Positions 1 through 6,115 of a stretch of 10,582 nt of DNA are shown piece by piece. Below the pieces are notes generated by a model. It was not told where the DNA came from. It searched no databases and worked only from the letters and a program-made list of their open reading frames with translations. Both the position numbers and the translations under genes were made by a program. How positions within the stretch are numbered: position 1 is the first letter of the stretch; each line of letters starts with the position of its first letter. The stretch spans positions 1 to 10,582 of the forward strand of contig JAAYAV010000439.1 of the NCBI GenBank assembly GCA_012719195.1. The letters are read 5' to 3'. The DNA is from Anaerolineae bacterium. GTDB taxonomy: Bacteria; Chloroflexota; Anaerolineae; DRVO01.

Positions 1-9
1 CGGACTCCC

Positions 10-33
10 CTGTTTCGCTTGCTGTTTCGTTTG
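10..33. repeat. Short 12-bp tandem repeat (two copies)
   Basis: Two adjacent 12-bp units, CTGTTTCGCTTG and CTGTTTCGTTTG, differ at one base. They lie just downstream of the thioredoxin stop codon, at the window edge. No function is evident. The stretch is A/T-richer than its surroundings, but I see no stem that would make it a terminator. Confidence 0.5.
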
Positions 34-48
34 ACGGAAGGGTGGGAC

Positions 49-372
49 CTAGAGGTACTTGGATACCTGCGACATGATGCCCGTCTTGGGCTGAACGCCC
101 ACCAGCCGTGCGATCGGCTGACCTTCCTTGAAGAGGACGAGGGTTGGGATGCTCATGACCTGGAACCGGGTGGCGGCCTGGGGATTGTCGTCCACGTTGA
201 GCTTGGCGACCTTGAGCTTGCCTTCGTTCTCGGCGGCGATCTGCTCCACGGTGGGCGCAAGCATGCGGCAGGGGCCACACCACGGGGCCCAGAAGTCCAC
301 CAGCACCGGGAGGGTTGCCTTCTCTACTTCCTCAGCGAAATCGGCATCGGTAACTTCAATCGGCTTGGACAC
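49..372 (-). CDS. trxA: Thioredoxin
   Basis: A 107-residue thioredoxin, the usual length for the family. It is a cytoplasmic disulfide reductase that passes electrons from thioredoxin reductase to target proteins. The active site WCGPC is at residues 31-35, inside the conserved stretch VDFWAPWCGPCRM. The cis-proline loop SIPT is at 74-77 (Pro76), and the N-terminal strand and the KxGxP-type turn (KEGQP, 82-86) are also present. The start is a GTG at 372-370. An AGGAG (complement of 380-384) lies 7 nt upstream, and the family begins at this point; the reading frame continues open upstream, but that part does not resemble thioredoxin. The gene is divergent from the ferredoxin gene and has its own promoter at 424-452. 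No thioredoxin reductase gene is visible, though the window ends 48 bases after the stop codon. Confidence 0.96.
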   Translation of the reverse strand: MSKPIEVTDADFAEEVEKATLPVLVDFWAPWCGPCRMLAPTVEQIAAENEGKLKVAKLNVDDNPQAATRFQVMSIPTLVLFKEGQPIARLVGVQPKTGIMSQVSKYL

Positions 373-423
373 TGTGTCACTCCTACTGACTCTGTATATG
401 CTGAGTCTGACCGGATGGCGGAC

Positions 424-452
424 AGGATACCAGGGGTGAGTATAGATGTCAA
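424..452 (-). promoter_or_regulatory. Sigma70-type promoter of the thioredoxin gene
   Basis: On the minus strand a perfect -35 box TTGACA (complement of 447-452) is followed, after exactly 17 nt, by TATCCT (complement of 424-429; 4 of 6 match the consensus). Transcription would start near 417, giving a leader of about 45 nt before the GTG start. Box quality, spacing and distance to the gene all agree. Confidence 0.75.
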
Positions 453-522
453 CCGTTAGCATCGACGGCACACGGTGAAACGGGCGCGCTGGAAGCGACT
501 TGTGAACGGGCTCAGGCCCAAC

Positions 523-552
523 TTGGTGTTCGGGCGCAAGATGTCCTACTAT
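523..552 (+). promoter_or_regulatory. Possible promoter of the ferredoxin gene
   Basis: TTGGTG (523-528) and TACTAT (547-552) are spaced by 18 nt and lie about 60 nt before the ferredoxin start. Each box matches the sigma70 consensus at four positions. This is the best candidate in the 241-bp divergent intergenic region, but it is a weak one. Confidence 0.4.
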
Positions 553-570
553 AGCACGACATCGCGTGTG

Positions 571-587
571 GCAGCCCCAGTGGCTGC
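571..587 (+). promoter_or_regulatory. Small leader hairpin before the ferredoxin gene
   Basis: GCAGCC (571-576) pairs with GGCTGC (582-587) around a 5-nt loop. If the candidate promoter is right, this stem forms near the 5' end of the mRNA and ends 15 nt before the ribosome binding site. It could stabilise the transcript, or it could be chance in GC-rich DNA. Confidence 0.3.
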
Positions 588-613
588 ACCCAGCACGAGC
601 GTGGAGGCTCAGG

Positions 614-823
614 ATGAAGGTAGTGGTAGTACGCGAGGAATGCATCGGCTGCGGCAACTGTGTTGATATCGCTCCCGATGTGTTCGAGCTGGACGAGGAA
701 GGGCTCTCCAAGGTGGTCAACCCGGCCGGCGCCGATGATGATACCATTCGCGAGGCGGCCGAGAGCTGCCCGGTGGACTGCATCATTCTATCTGACGACG
801 ACGGCAACCAGATCTACCCCTAA
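614..823 (+). CDS. Single-cluster [4Fe-4S] ferredoxin
   Basis: A 69-residue low-potential electron carrier of the monocluster bacterial ferredoxin type. The cluster ligands are Cys10, Cys13 and Cys16 (CIGCGNC) and the distant Cys52, which is followed by proline (SCPVDC). The PDVFELDEEG stretch and the strongly acidic composition are typical of the family. Ala20 stands where many relatives have the Cys of a second disulfide. An additional Cys56 follows in the CPVDC arrangement, which is better known from 7Fe ferredoxins, where the second Cys is free and close to the cluster. The ATG start has GGAGG at 603-607, 6 nt upstream. The gene stands alone, divergent from trxA and followed by a terminator-like stem. 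The redox partner cannot be told from the context. Confidence 0.93.
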   Translation: MKVVVVREECIGCGNCVDIAPDVFELDEEGLSKVVNPAGADDDTIREAAESCPVDCIILSDDDGNQIYP

Positions 824-868
824 CTACAGAGTGTAGCGCGCCCGCCGACATGTGCGGGACGCTTCGGT

Positions 869-905
869 GAGGCGGGCTCGCGGCCGATTCGGCGGAGCCC
901 GCCTC
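869..905 (+). terminator. Terminator-like stem after the ferredoxin gene
   Basis: GAGGCGGGCTC (869-879) and GAGCCCGCCTC (895-905) form a perfect 11-bp stem. The 15-nt loop can pair further inside (GCCG with CGGC). The following bases GTCTT make only a poor U-tract. The element lies 46 nt after the ferredoxin stop and before the nusA promoter, where a terminator is expected. Confidence 0.7.
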
Positions 906-949
906 GTCTTGGCCACAGGCGCTCGGGGACCGGCTCAGCCGAAGGGTCT

Positions 950-978
950 TTGCAGCTAAGTGCCCGATATGCTATAAT
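950..978 (+). promoter_or_regulatory. Promoter of the nusA operon
   Basis: A perfect TATAAT (973-978) is preceded by TGC, giving an extended -10 (TGnTATAAT). Exactly 17 nt upstream is TTGCAG (950-955), a partial -35 box. Transcription would start near 985, leaving a leader of about 80 nt before nusA. This is the only good promoter seen ahead of the nine-gene operon. Confidence 0.8.
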
Positions 979-1001
979 GGCGTTTGTATAGGATCGTCGC
1001 T

Positions 1002-1032
1002 GAAGTGGGCCCGAACCCACTTCTTCTGTTGT
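1002..1032 (+). promoter_or_regulatory. nusA leader hairpin, attenuator-like
   Basis: GAAGTGGG (1002-1009) and CCCACTTC (1016-1023) form a perfect 8-bp stem with loop CCCGAA. A pyrimidine-rich run (TTCTGTTGT) follows, as in an intrinsic terminator. The stem begins about 17 nt after the likely transcription start and lies fully inside the untranslated leader. From memory, leaders of rimP-nusA operons in Gram-positive and related bacteria often carry a similar AGTGGG/CCCACT stem, and NusA can autoregulate by termination in its leader. Attenuation here is therefore plausible but inferred. Confidence 0.6.
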
Positions 1033-1066
1033 AGGGACGTGTGGTTCGGAGGGCGGGCAGGAAGAT

Positions 1067-2413
1067 ATGAAAAGCGAATTCATGTTGGCGATAAACGAGC
1101 TCTGTGCCGAGCGGCAGTTGCCTCGTGAGGTCATACTGGACGCTATCGGTGCTGCTCTGGTCTCGGCGTACAAGAAGGACCACGGCGGAGAGGTGCGAGC
1201 CTTCATCGACCCGGACACCGGCCAGGGGCGTGTCTACACGGCCAAGCTGGTGGTGGAAGAGGTGACGAACCCCGACGCCGAGATGAGCTTGGATGAGGCG
1301 CGCGCCATCAACCGTGACGCGCAGCTTGGTGACACCGTCGAGCAGGAGACCACCCCTAAGGACTTCGGGCGTATCGCCGCGCAGACGGCCAAGCAAGTGA
1401 TTATGCAGCGCATCCGTGAGGCGGAGCGGGACGCGCTCTACAACGAGTTCACCGATCGGAAGAACGAGATCTCGAGCGCGACGGTGCAGAGCATTGGTCC
1501 GCAGGGAGTGACCCTCAACCTCGGCCGAGCGGAGGCAATCATGCCGCCGGCGGAGCAAATCCGCGGGGAGCACCTGCGCCCGCACAGCCGGGTGCGCGTC
1601 TACGTGGTCGGCGTGAAGGAGACGAATCGGGGACCGGAGATCGTAGTCTCTCGCGCGCACAAGGACATGCTCCGCCGCCTGTTGGAGCTTGAGGTACCCG
1701 AGATTCACAGCGGCACCGTGGAGATCCGCGGCATCGCGCGGGAGGCAGGAAGCCGGTCGAAGGTGGCGGTGGTGGCCACCCAGGCGGGTGTCGACCCGGT
1801 GGGATGCTGTGTCGGCATGCGCGGGATGCGGATTCAGAGCATCGTCAACGAGTTGGCGGGCGAGAAGATCGATGTCATAGAGTGGAGCGCCGACGCGGCC
1901 ACCTTCATCGCCAACGCGCTCAGCCCGGCAAAGGTGCTCAACGTCGTGCTCCAGGAGCGCGATGAGGGGCGCACTGCCACGGTGATCGTGCCCGATCGGC
2001 AGTTGTCGCTCGCCATCGGCAAAGAGGGACAGAACGCGCGTCTGGCCGCCCGCCTTACGGGCTGGAGGATCGACATCAAACCGGCCTCCGAGGCGGCGGT
2101 GGAGGCGTTCCGGTCCATCGGCCTGGACGATGAGCCTGAGAGCGAGGAAGACTTGCTGCGCGCTGCCGAGGCCCTGCTCCGTGGCTCGGCTCCGTCCGCG
2201 CCCGAGGCGGCCGAGAGTGAGCCTGCGGTCGCCGACAGCGAGCCCCAACTCGATGGGCGTGAGCCTGTCGTCGACGAGACCGAGCCCGAGGTCGCCGACG
2301 AGGAGCCTGAGGTCGCCATCGAGGAGCCCGAGATGGCCGCCGGTGAACCAGAGGCGCCCGAGACCGACGCCGAGTCGGCAGGCGAGTCGACTGACGAAGA
2401 GGCGAGCGAGTAG
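1067..2413 (+). CDS. nusA: Transcription termination/antitermination factor NusA
   Basis: A 448-residue cytoplasmic RNA polymerase accessory factor that controls pausing, termination and antitermination. The N-terminal polymerase-binding domain (about 1-130) includes the typical DAIGAALVSAYKK stretch. An S1 domain (about 135-200) follows, then KH1 (about 210-275; GMRG loop at 250-253 and NELAGEKIDVIEW) and KH2 (about 280-345; GKEG loop at 318-321, AIGKEGQNARLAARL). The first KH region reads GCCVGMRG where GACVGxRG is usual, a small oddity. Residues 380-448 are an acidic, probably disordered tail with seven Glu-Pro pairs spaced exactly seven residues apart. There are no AR repeats like those of enterobacteria. 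The ATG start has a purine-rich AGGAAG just upstream. This is the first gene of the operon; rimP, usually directly upstream, is absent. ylxR starts 6 nt after the stop. Confidence 0.97.
   Translation: MKSEFMLAINELCAERQLPREVILDAIGAALVSAYKKDHGGEVRAFIDPDTGQGRVYTAKLVVEEVTNPDAEMSLDEARAINRDAQLGDTVEQETTPKDFGRIAAQTAKQVIMQRIREAERDALYNEFTDRKNEISSATVQSIGPQGVTLNLGRAEAIMPPAEQIRGEHLRPHSRVRVYVVGVKETNRGPEIVVSRAHKDMLRRLLELEVPEIHSGTVEIRGIAREAGSRSKVAVVATQAGVDPVGCCVGMRGMRIQSIVNELAGEKIDVIEWSADAATFIANALSPAKVLNVVLQERDEGRTATVIVPDRQLSLAIGKEGQNARLAARLTGWRIDIKPASEAAVEAFRSIGLDDEPESEEDLLRAAEALLRGSAPSAPEAAESEPAVADSEPQLDGREPVVDETEPEVADEEPEVAIEEPEMAAGEPEAPETDAESAGESTDEEASE
2219..2350 (+). repeat. Glu-Pro heptad repeat in the NusA tail
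   Basis: Codons for Glu-Pro occur at residues 385, 392, 399, 406, 413, 420 and 427 of NusA, a strict 21-bp period. The units are degenerate in between but rich in Val, Ala, Asp and Glu (for example EPEVADE and EPEVAIE). The repeat probably arose by tandem duplication of a 21-bp unit. Confidence 0.85.
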
Positions 2414-2418
2414 GCGGT

Positions 2419-2727
2419 ATGCAGCAACGCCGGAGGTCCCCGCAGCGCACCTGTGTGGTCTGCCGAGAGGTGGCGGCCAAGCGAACCCTGATGAGACTGG
2501 TGCGGACGCCCGAGGGTACGGTAGTGCTGGATCCGCGGGGCAAGGCTTCTGGCCGAGGCGCCTACTTGTGCGGTTCGGAGGAGTGCTTCACTTCGAAGCG
2601 GGCTCGTGAGGCTGTCGCCCGGGCGCTACAGGTCAGCTTGGGGGAGGACGAGTGGTCGGCATTGACCGACCAGTTGCGGGAGCTGGCCTCAGAGAGGTCG
2701 TCCTCCGCGGTCGGAAAAGACGAGTGA
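2419..2727 (+). CDS. ylxR: YlxR family RNA-binding protein (RnpM, DUF448)
   Basis: A 102-residue small basic protein of the YlxR (DUF448) family, nearly always encoded between nusA and infB. The family binds RNA, and in Firmicutes it has been described as a modulator of RNase P (RnpM). Family marks are RTCVVCRE (Cys12, Cys15), the VLDPRGKASGRGAYLC stretch with GRGAY at 45-49, and Cys51 and Cys56. The four Cys could form a small zinc-binding site, which is an inference. The C-terminal 30 residues, rich in Ser and Glu, are less conserved. It starts 6 nt after the nusA stop, so translation is probably coupled. In many relatives an L7Ae-like gene (rplGA/ylxQ) follows; here infB follows directly. 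Confidence 0.93.
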   Translation: MQQRRRSPQRTCVVCREVAAKRTLMRLVRTPEGTVVLDPRGKASGRGAYLCGSEECFTSKRAREAVARALQVSLGEDEWSALTDQLRELASERSSSAVGKDE

Positions 2728-2733
2728 CGCGAG

Positions 2734-2750
2734 CCGCCGCTGATCGGCGG
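2734..2750 (+). promoter_or_regulatory. Hairpin just before the infB ribosome binding site
   Basis: CCGCCG (2734-2739) and CGGCGG (2745-2750) form a perfect 6-bp stem with loop CTGAT. It lies in the 38-nt ylxR-infB gap and ends 4 nt before the strong GGAGGT (2755-2760) of infB. It has no U-tract, so it is unlikely to be a terminator. It may keep the ribosome binding site open or mark an mRNA processing site. Confidence 0.4.
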
Positions 2751-2765
2751 TATCGGAGGTAGTGC

Positions 2766-4778
2766 ATGAGAGTACCGGAGATGTTGCGACGAAACGCCAG
2801 TGGACGTGTAGCTGGTCGGTCCGAGACCGGCCGCGGGCTGCAGGCGTCTCCGCGAGCCCCGCGCGCGAGCGACGTGATCGGCTCAGCGGATGCCGAAGGC
2901 GAGAGCCGCGGTCCTCGGCCGCGTCGCCGCTCGCGCGGTCGTCGGGCCGAGCACACCACGCAGCGTCCGGCGTCCCAGACGACGGCGACGCCGCAGGTGG
3001 TTCTCCCCGAGAGTATCACCGTGCGTGAGCTGGCCGGCCTGCTGTCTGCGAGCCCCATCGATGTGATCAAAGTCCTCATGGCCAACGGCGTTCTGGCCAA
3101 CATCAACCAACCCATCGACTTCGATAGCGCGGCGGTAGTGGCTGCCGAGATGGGATTTGAGGCTCTGGAGCAGAGTGCGACGGAGGAGCCCGCCGGAGAT
3201 GAGGTCGAGGAGGCGGAGGCGCGTCCGAAGAGCACGAAGTTCAACTTCTGCGCCAACGAGTCCGAGGCAGACCTCAAGCCCCGACCGGCGATTGTGACCG
3301 TGCTGGGCCACGTCGACCACGGCAAGACGACTCTGCTCGACGCTATCCGCAAGACGAACGTGGTGGCCTCAGAGGCGGGCGGTATCACCCAGAGGATCGG
3401 TGCCTATCAGGCCGAGTACGAGGGCGAGAAAGTCACGTTCATCGACACTCCGGGCCATGAGGCGTTCACGGCCATGCGCGCCCGTGGGGCGCAGGCCACT
3501 GATGTGGCGGTCCTGGTGGTAGCGGCCGACGACGGCCTGATGCCGCAGACGCGGGAAGCCATCGACCACGCTCGGGCCGCGCAGGTGCCGATCGTGGTCG
3601 CTCTCAACAAGATCGATCTGCCCGGCGCCAATCCCGACCGGGTCAAGCAGCAGCTGGCCGACCTCGGGTTGACCCCCGAGGAGTGGGGTGGCGATACGCT
3701 CGTAGTTGAGGTGTCGGCGCTGCGGGGCCAGGGAATCGATGAACTCCTGGGCGCCATCCAGTTGCAGGCAGAAGCCCTACGGACCTGCGCTAACCCGATT
3801 GCGCCGGCGGCCGGGACGGTGATCGAGTCCATTGTGGACCGATCCCGCGGACCGCTGGCAACGCTGCTGGTACAGAACGGCACCCTGCGGCGGGGCGACT
3901 CGGTGGTTGTGGGGACGGTCTGGGGGCGCGTCCGCGCCATGTTCGACGAGCGGGGCAACCCTGTCGAGGAGGCTGGCCCAGCCACGCCGGTTCAGGTCAT
4001 GGGCCTGAGCGAAGTGCCGCCGGCAGGCAGCATCTTCCGGGTGGTGGAGTCGGACCGGGAGGCGAAGGCGGTGGTCGCCGATCGCCTGGAGTCGAGCGGA
4101 GAGTCGGTGAGGGAACGTCGCCCGGCGACGCTCGAGGAGATGCTGGGCCGTCTACAGGCAGGGGAGATCGACGAGCTCAATGTCATCGTCAAGACGGACG
4201 CGCAAGGCAGCATCGAGCCGGTGGTGACGAGCCTGGAGAATCTGGAGCGGGACGGCCACAAGGTGAACGTCCTGCACTCCTCGACGGGCAACATCGGCGA
4301 GTCGGACGTCAATCTGGCTATCGCCAGTGACGCCCTCCTCATCGGTTTCAGCGTGGCCGTGGATCCAGTGGCCCGCCGGATGGCCGAGGCCGAGGGAGTG
4401 GAGATCCGCTCCTACGACATCATCTACCACCTGATCGAGGATATCGAGAGGATGCTTTCCGGCATGGCCGAGCCGACCTATGAGCCGGTCACGCTCGGTC
4501 GGGCAGAGGTCCGCCAGGTCTTCAGCGTGCGGTCCGGCTCCATCGCCGGCTGTTACGTCACGTCGGGGCGCTTGGCACGCAACGCCCAGATGCGCGTCCA
4601 TCGAGACGGTAAGGTGCGTTGGGAAGGCGCGGTGGCATCGTTGCGTCGGTTCACCGAGGATGTCCGCGAGGTCCGCGAGGGTTTCGAATGCGGAGTCGGT
4701 CTCGAGGGCTACAACGACCTGCGAGAGGGCGACATCCTGGAGGCCTTCACCATGCGTCAGGTGCCGCGCGATGCCTGA
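2766..4778 (+). CDS. infB: Translation initiation factor IF-2
   Basis: A 670-residue GTPase that brings initiator fMet-tRNA to the 30S subunit and promotes subunit joining. The N-terminal 80 residues are basic and low in complexity, with an Arg cluster at 51-60. An IF2_N domain follows (about 82-135). The G domain has G1 GHVDHGKT (181-188), G2 GGITQ (205-209), G3 DTPGH (227-231), G4 NKID (281-284) and G5 SAL (317-319), all intact. The C-terminal half carries domains II, III and the fMet-tRNA-binding C2 domain (about 575-665; GSIAGCYVTSGRLARN, RRFTEDVREV, ECGVGLEGYNDLREGDILEAF). The factor is short compared with the 890-residue E. coli protein because the N-terminal extension is small. The ATG has GGAGGT 5 nt upstream, one of the best ribosome binding sites in the window. 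The 3' end overlaps rbfA by 8 nt. Confidence 0.98.
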   Translation: MRVPEMLRRNASGRVAGRSETGRGLQASPRAPRASDVIGSADAEGESRGPRPRRRSRGRRAEHTTQRPASQTTATPQVVLPESITVRELAGLLSASPIDVIKVLMANGVLANINQPIDFDSAAVVAAEMGFEALEQSATEEPAGDEVEEAEARPKSTKFNFCANESEADLKPRPAIVTVLGHVDHGKTTLLDAIRKTNVVASEAGGITQRIGAYQAEYEGEKVTFIDTPGHEAFTAMRARGAQATDVAVLVVAADDGLMPQTREAIDHARAAQVPIVVALNKIDLPGANPDRVKQQLADLGLTPEEWGGDTLVVEVSALRGQGIDELLGAIQLQAEALRTCANPIAPAAGTVIESIVDRSRGPLATLLVQNGTLRRGDSVVVGTVWGRVRAMFDERGNPVEEAGPATPVQVMGLSEVPPAGSIFRVVESDREAKAVVADRLESSGESVRERRPATLEEMLGRLQAGEIDELNVIVKTDAQGSIEPVVTSLENLERDGHKVNVLHSSTGNIGESDVNLAIASDALLIGFSVAVDPVARRMAEAEGVEIRSYDIIYHLIEDIERMLSGMAEPTYEPVTLGRAEVRQVFSVRSGSIAGCYVTSGRLARNAQMRVHRDGKVRWEGAVASLRRFTEDVREVREGFECGVGLEGYNDLREGDILEAFTMRQVPRDA

Positions 4779-5157
4779 TCTGACGGTCCGGCAGCGGCGA
4801 GTGGCGGATCTGATCGCCCGCGAGCTGAGCCTGGTGCTCCAGCAGCGGGCGGCCGATCCGGGCTTGGCCGGCGCCGTGGTTACCGGGGCGCGGGTATCGG
4901 GTGATCTCCGGCAGGCGGTGGTGTTCGTGACCAGCGTGCTGCCGGAGGAGAAGGGGACCATCATGGAGGCGCTCACCCGGTCGGAGGCGTTTCTTCGCCA
5001 TGAACTGGCCGGGCGGGTACAACTGCGCCACGTTCCCGCGCTTACGTTCCGTCTGGATGACACCTACGATCACGCGAAGCGCATCGAGTCCATACTGGAC
5101 GAACTGGCGCCCGCGCTCGCCGAGCCAGAAGACGAAGAAGAAGAGGATGAGGAGTAG
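4771..5157 (+). CDS. rbfA: 30S ribosome-binding factor RbfA
   Basis: A 128-residue KH-like protein that binds the immature 30S subunit and helps final maturation of the 16S rRNA 5' region. The pattern fits RbfA throughout: RQRRVADLIARELSLVL at the start, DPGLAGAVVTGARVSGDLRQAVVFV in the middle, then LRHELAGRVQLRHVPALTF with the following LDDTYDHAKRIESIL. A short, very acidic tail (EPEDEEEEDEE, 118-128) follows the folded part. The start ATG lies inside the last codons of infB (8-nt overlap), so it depends on coupled translation. The 3' end overlaps nrnA by 11 nt, and the purine-rich codons of the acidic tail supply the ribosome binding site for nrnA. Confidence 0.95.
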   Translation: MPDLTVRQRRVADLIARELSLVLQQRAADPGLAGAVVTGARVSGDLRQAVVFVTSVLPEEKGTIMEALTRSEAFLRHELAGRVQLRHVPALTFRLDDTYDHAKRIESILDELAPALAEPEDEEEEDEE

Positions 5158-6115
5158 TCTCGAGTCGGTTGTGCGCGGGGCCGGCCACGTCCTGGCCGCG
5201 ACTCACGTCTCACCCGACCCCGACGGAATCGGGTCTCTCCTAGCCCTGGGGATGCTTCTGGAGCGAATGCAGGTGTCGCACACTCTGGTGAGTCAGGATG
5301 GCGTGCCCTACGACGCCGACTTCCTTCCCGGAGCGGACACAATCGTTACCGACGCGCCTCATGACTTCGACGTCGCGATCTTGTTGGACTGCTCCGAGCC
5401 GCGACGGATTGGAGCGGCGGCCGAGCGTCTGGACGAGGCGACGGTGGTAAACATCGACCACCACGCGACCAACACCCGCTTCGGAGACGTGATCCGCGTT
5501 GATGCCGGAGCGTTGTCCACCAGCCAGATCGTGCACCGCTTGGCTGGTGAGCTCGGCTATAGCCTGGATCGGCGGATGGCTACCTGTCTCCTGGCTGGGC
5601 TGGTGGGAGATACCCAGGGGTTTCGCATTGCCGCCACTGATGCGCGGGTGCTAGATGATGCGGCCGCTTTGGTGGCTGCGGGCGGCGACCTGGGAGAGGT
5701 CTCTCGGGGCGTTTTCGGGGCCCGTCCCCTGGGGCACGTCGCTCTCTGGGGTCGGGTACTGGCCGGGGCGAGCCAGAGCGCGGGCGTGCTGTCGGCGCAG
5801 ATCCGCCTGGCAGACCGGCGCGCGGCCGGAGTCGCGGAAGACGATGACGCCGGGATCGTGAACTTCCTGCAGTCGGTTAGGGGCACGCGCGCCGCCGTGA
5901 TCTTCAGTGAGCAGGGCGATAGTAAGGTATCGGTGAGCCTACGCAGCGTTCCCGGAGTTGACGTTGCCGCCGTGGCAGCCGATTTCGGCGGCGGCGGACA
6001 CCGGCAGGCTGCGGGCTGCACCCTGGTCGGTGACCTGATCGACGTCAGTTCTCGGGTGTTAGCCCGCGTGAGGCAGGCAGTGGATGACTCAACTCTCGGG
6101 CGTGGTTCTGGTTGA
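5147..6115 (+). CDS. nrnA: DHH/DHHA1 phosphoesterase, NrnA-like (nanoRNase / pAp phosphatase)
   Basis: A 322-residue DHH-family phosphoesterase. Relatives in this operon position (NrnA) degrade 2-5-nt RNAs and hydrolyse 3'-phosphoadenosine 5'-phosphate, using Mn ions. The metal-binding motifs are intact: THVSPDPDGIGS (Asp24, Asp26), LLDCSEP (Asp81), IDHHATN (Asp104, His105, His106) and GLVGDTQGFR (Asp155). The C-terminal DHHA1 domain has the substrate-binding GGGGHRQAAG at 281-290. The ATG at 5147 lies within the rbfA acidic tail and is preceded by the purine run GAAGAAGAGG. The 3' end overlaps truB by 32 nt. The exact substrate preference cannot be read from the sequence, and c-di-AMP-type DHH enzymes are related. 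The absence of an N-terminal PAS/GGDEF part speaks for NrnA. Confidence 0.92.
   Translation: MRSSLESVVRGAGHVLAATHVSPDPDGIGSLLALGMLLERMQVSHTLVSQDGVPYDADFLPGADTIVTDAPHDFDVAILLDCSEPRRIGAAAERLDEATVVNIDHHATNTRFGDVIRVDAGALSTSQIVHRLAGELGYSLDRRMATCLLAGLVGDTQGFRIAATDARVLDDAAALVAAGGDLGEVSRGVFGARPLGHVALWGRVLAGASQSAGVLSAQIRLADRRAAGVAEDDDAGIVNFLQSVRGTRAAVIFSEQGDSKVSVSLRSVPGVDVAAVAADFGGGGHRQAAGCTLVGDLIDVSSRVLARVRQAVDDSTLGRGSG

Noticed and set aside
373..807. N-terminal extension of the thioredoxin frame up to position 807
   Set aside because: The added residues do not resemble any domain and run through the trx promoter and over the ferredoxin gene. The GTG at 372 has a good ribosome binding site.
824..1066. 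A missed rimP or tRNA gene before nusA, as in many nusA operons
   Set aside because: The 243 bp hold only the terminator-like stem, promoter and leader hairpin. There is no open frame with a RimP pattern and no cloverleaf or T-loop GTTCRA signature in proper position.
956..2248. 430-codon open frame on the minus strand opposite nusA
   Set aside because: Its protein is rich in Arg, His, Leu and Gly without any recognisable domain, and it mirrors a certain nusA gene. Such long antisense frames are common in high-GC DNA.
4662..4679. Two adjacent copies of GTCCGCGAG in infB
   Set aside because: They encode the conserved DVREVREG part of the IF2 C2 domain, so the repetition is explained by protein constraint.
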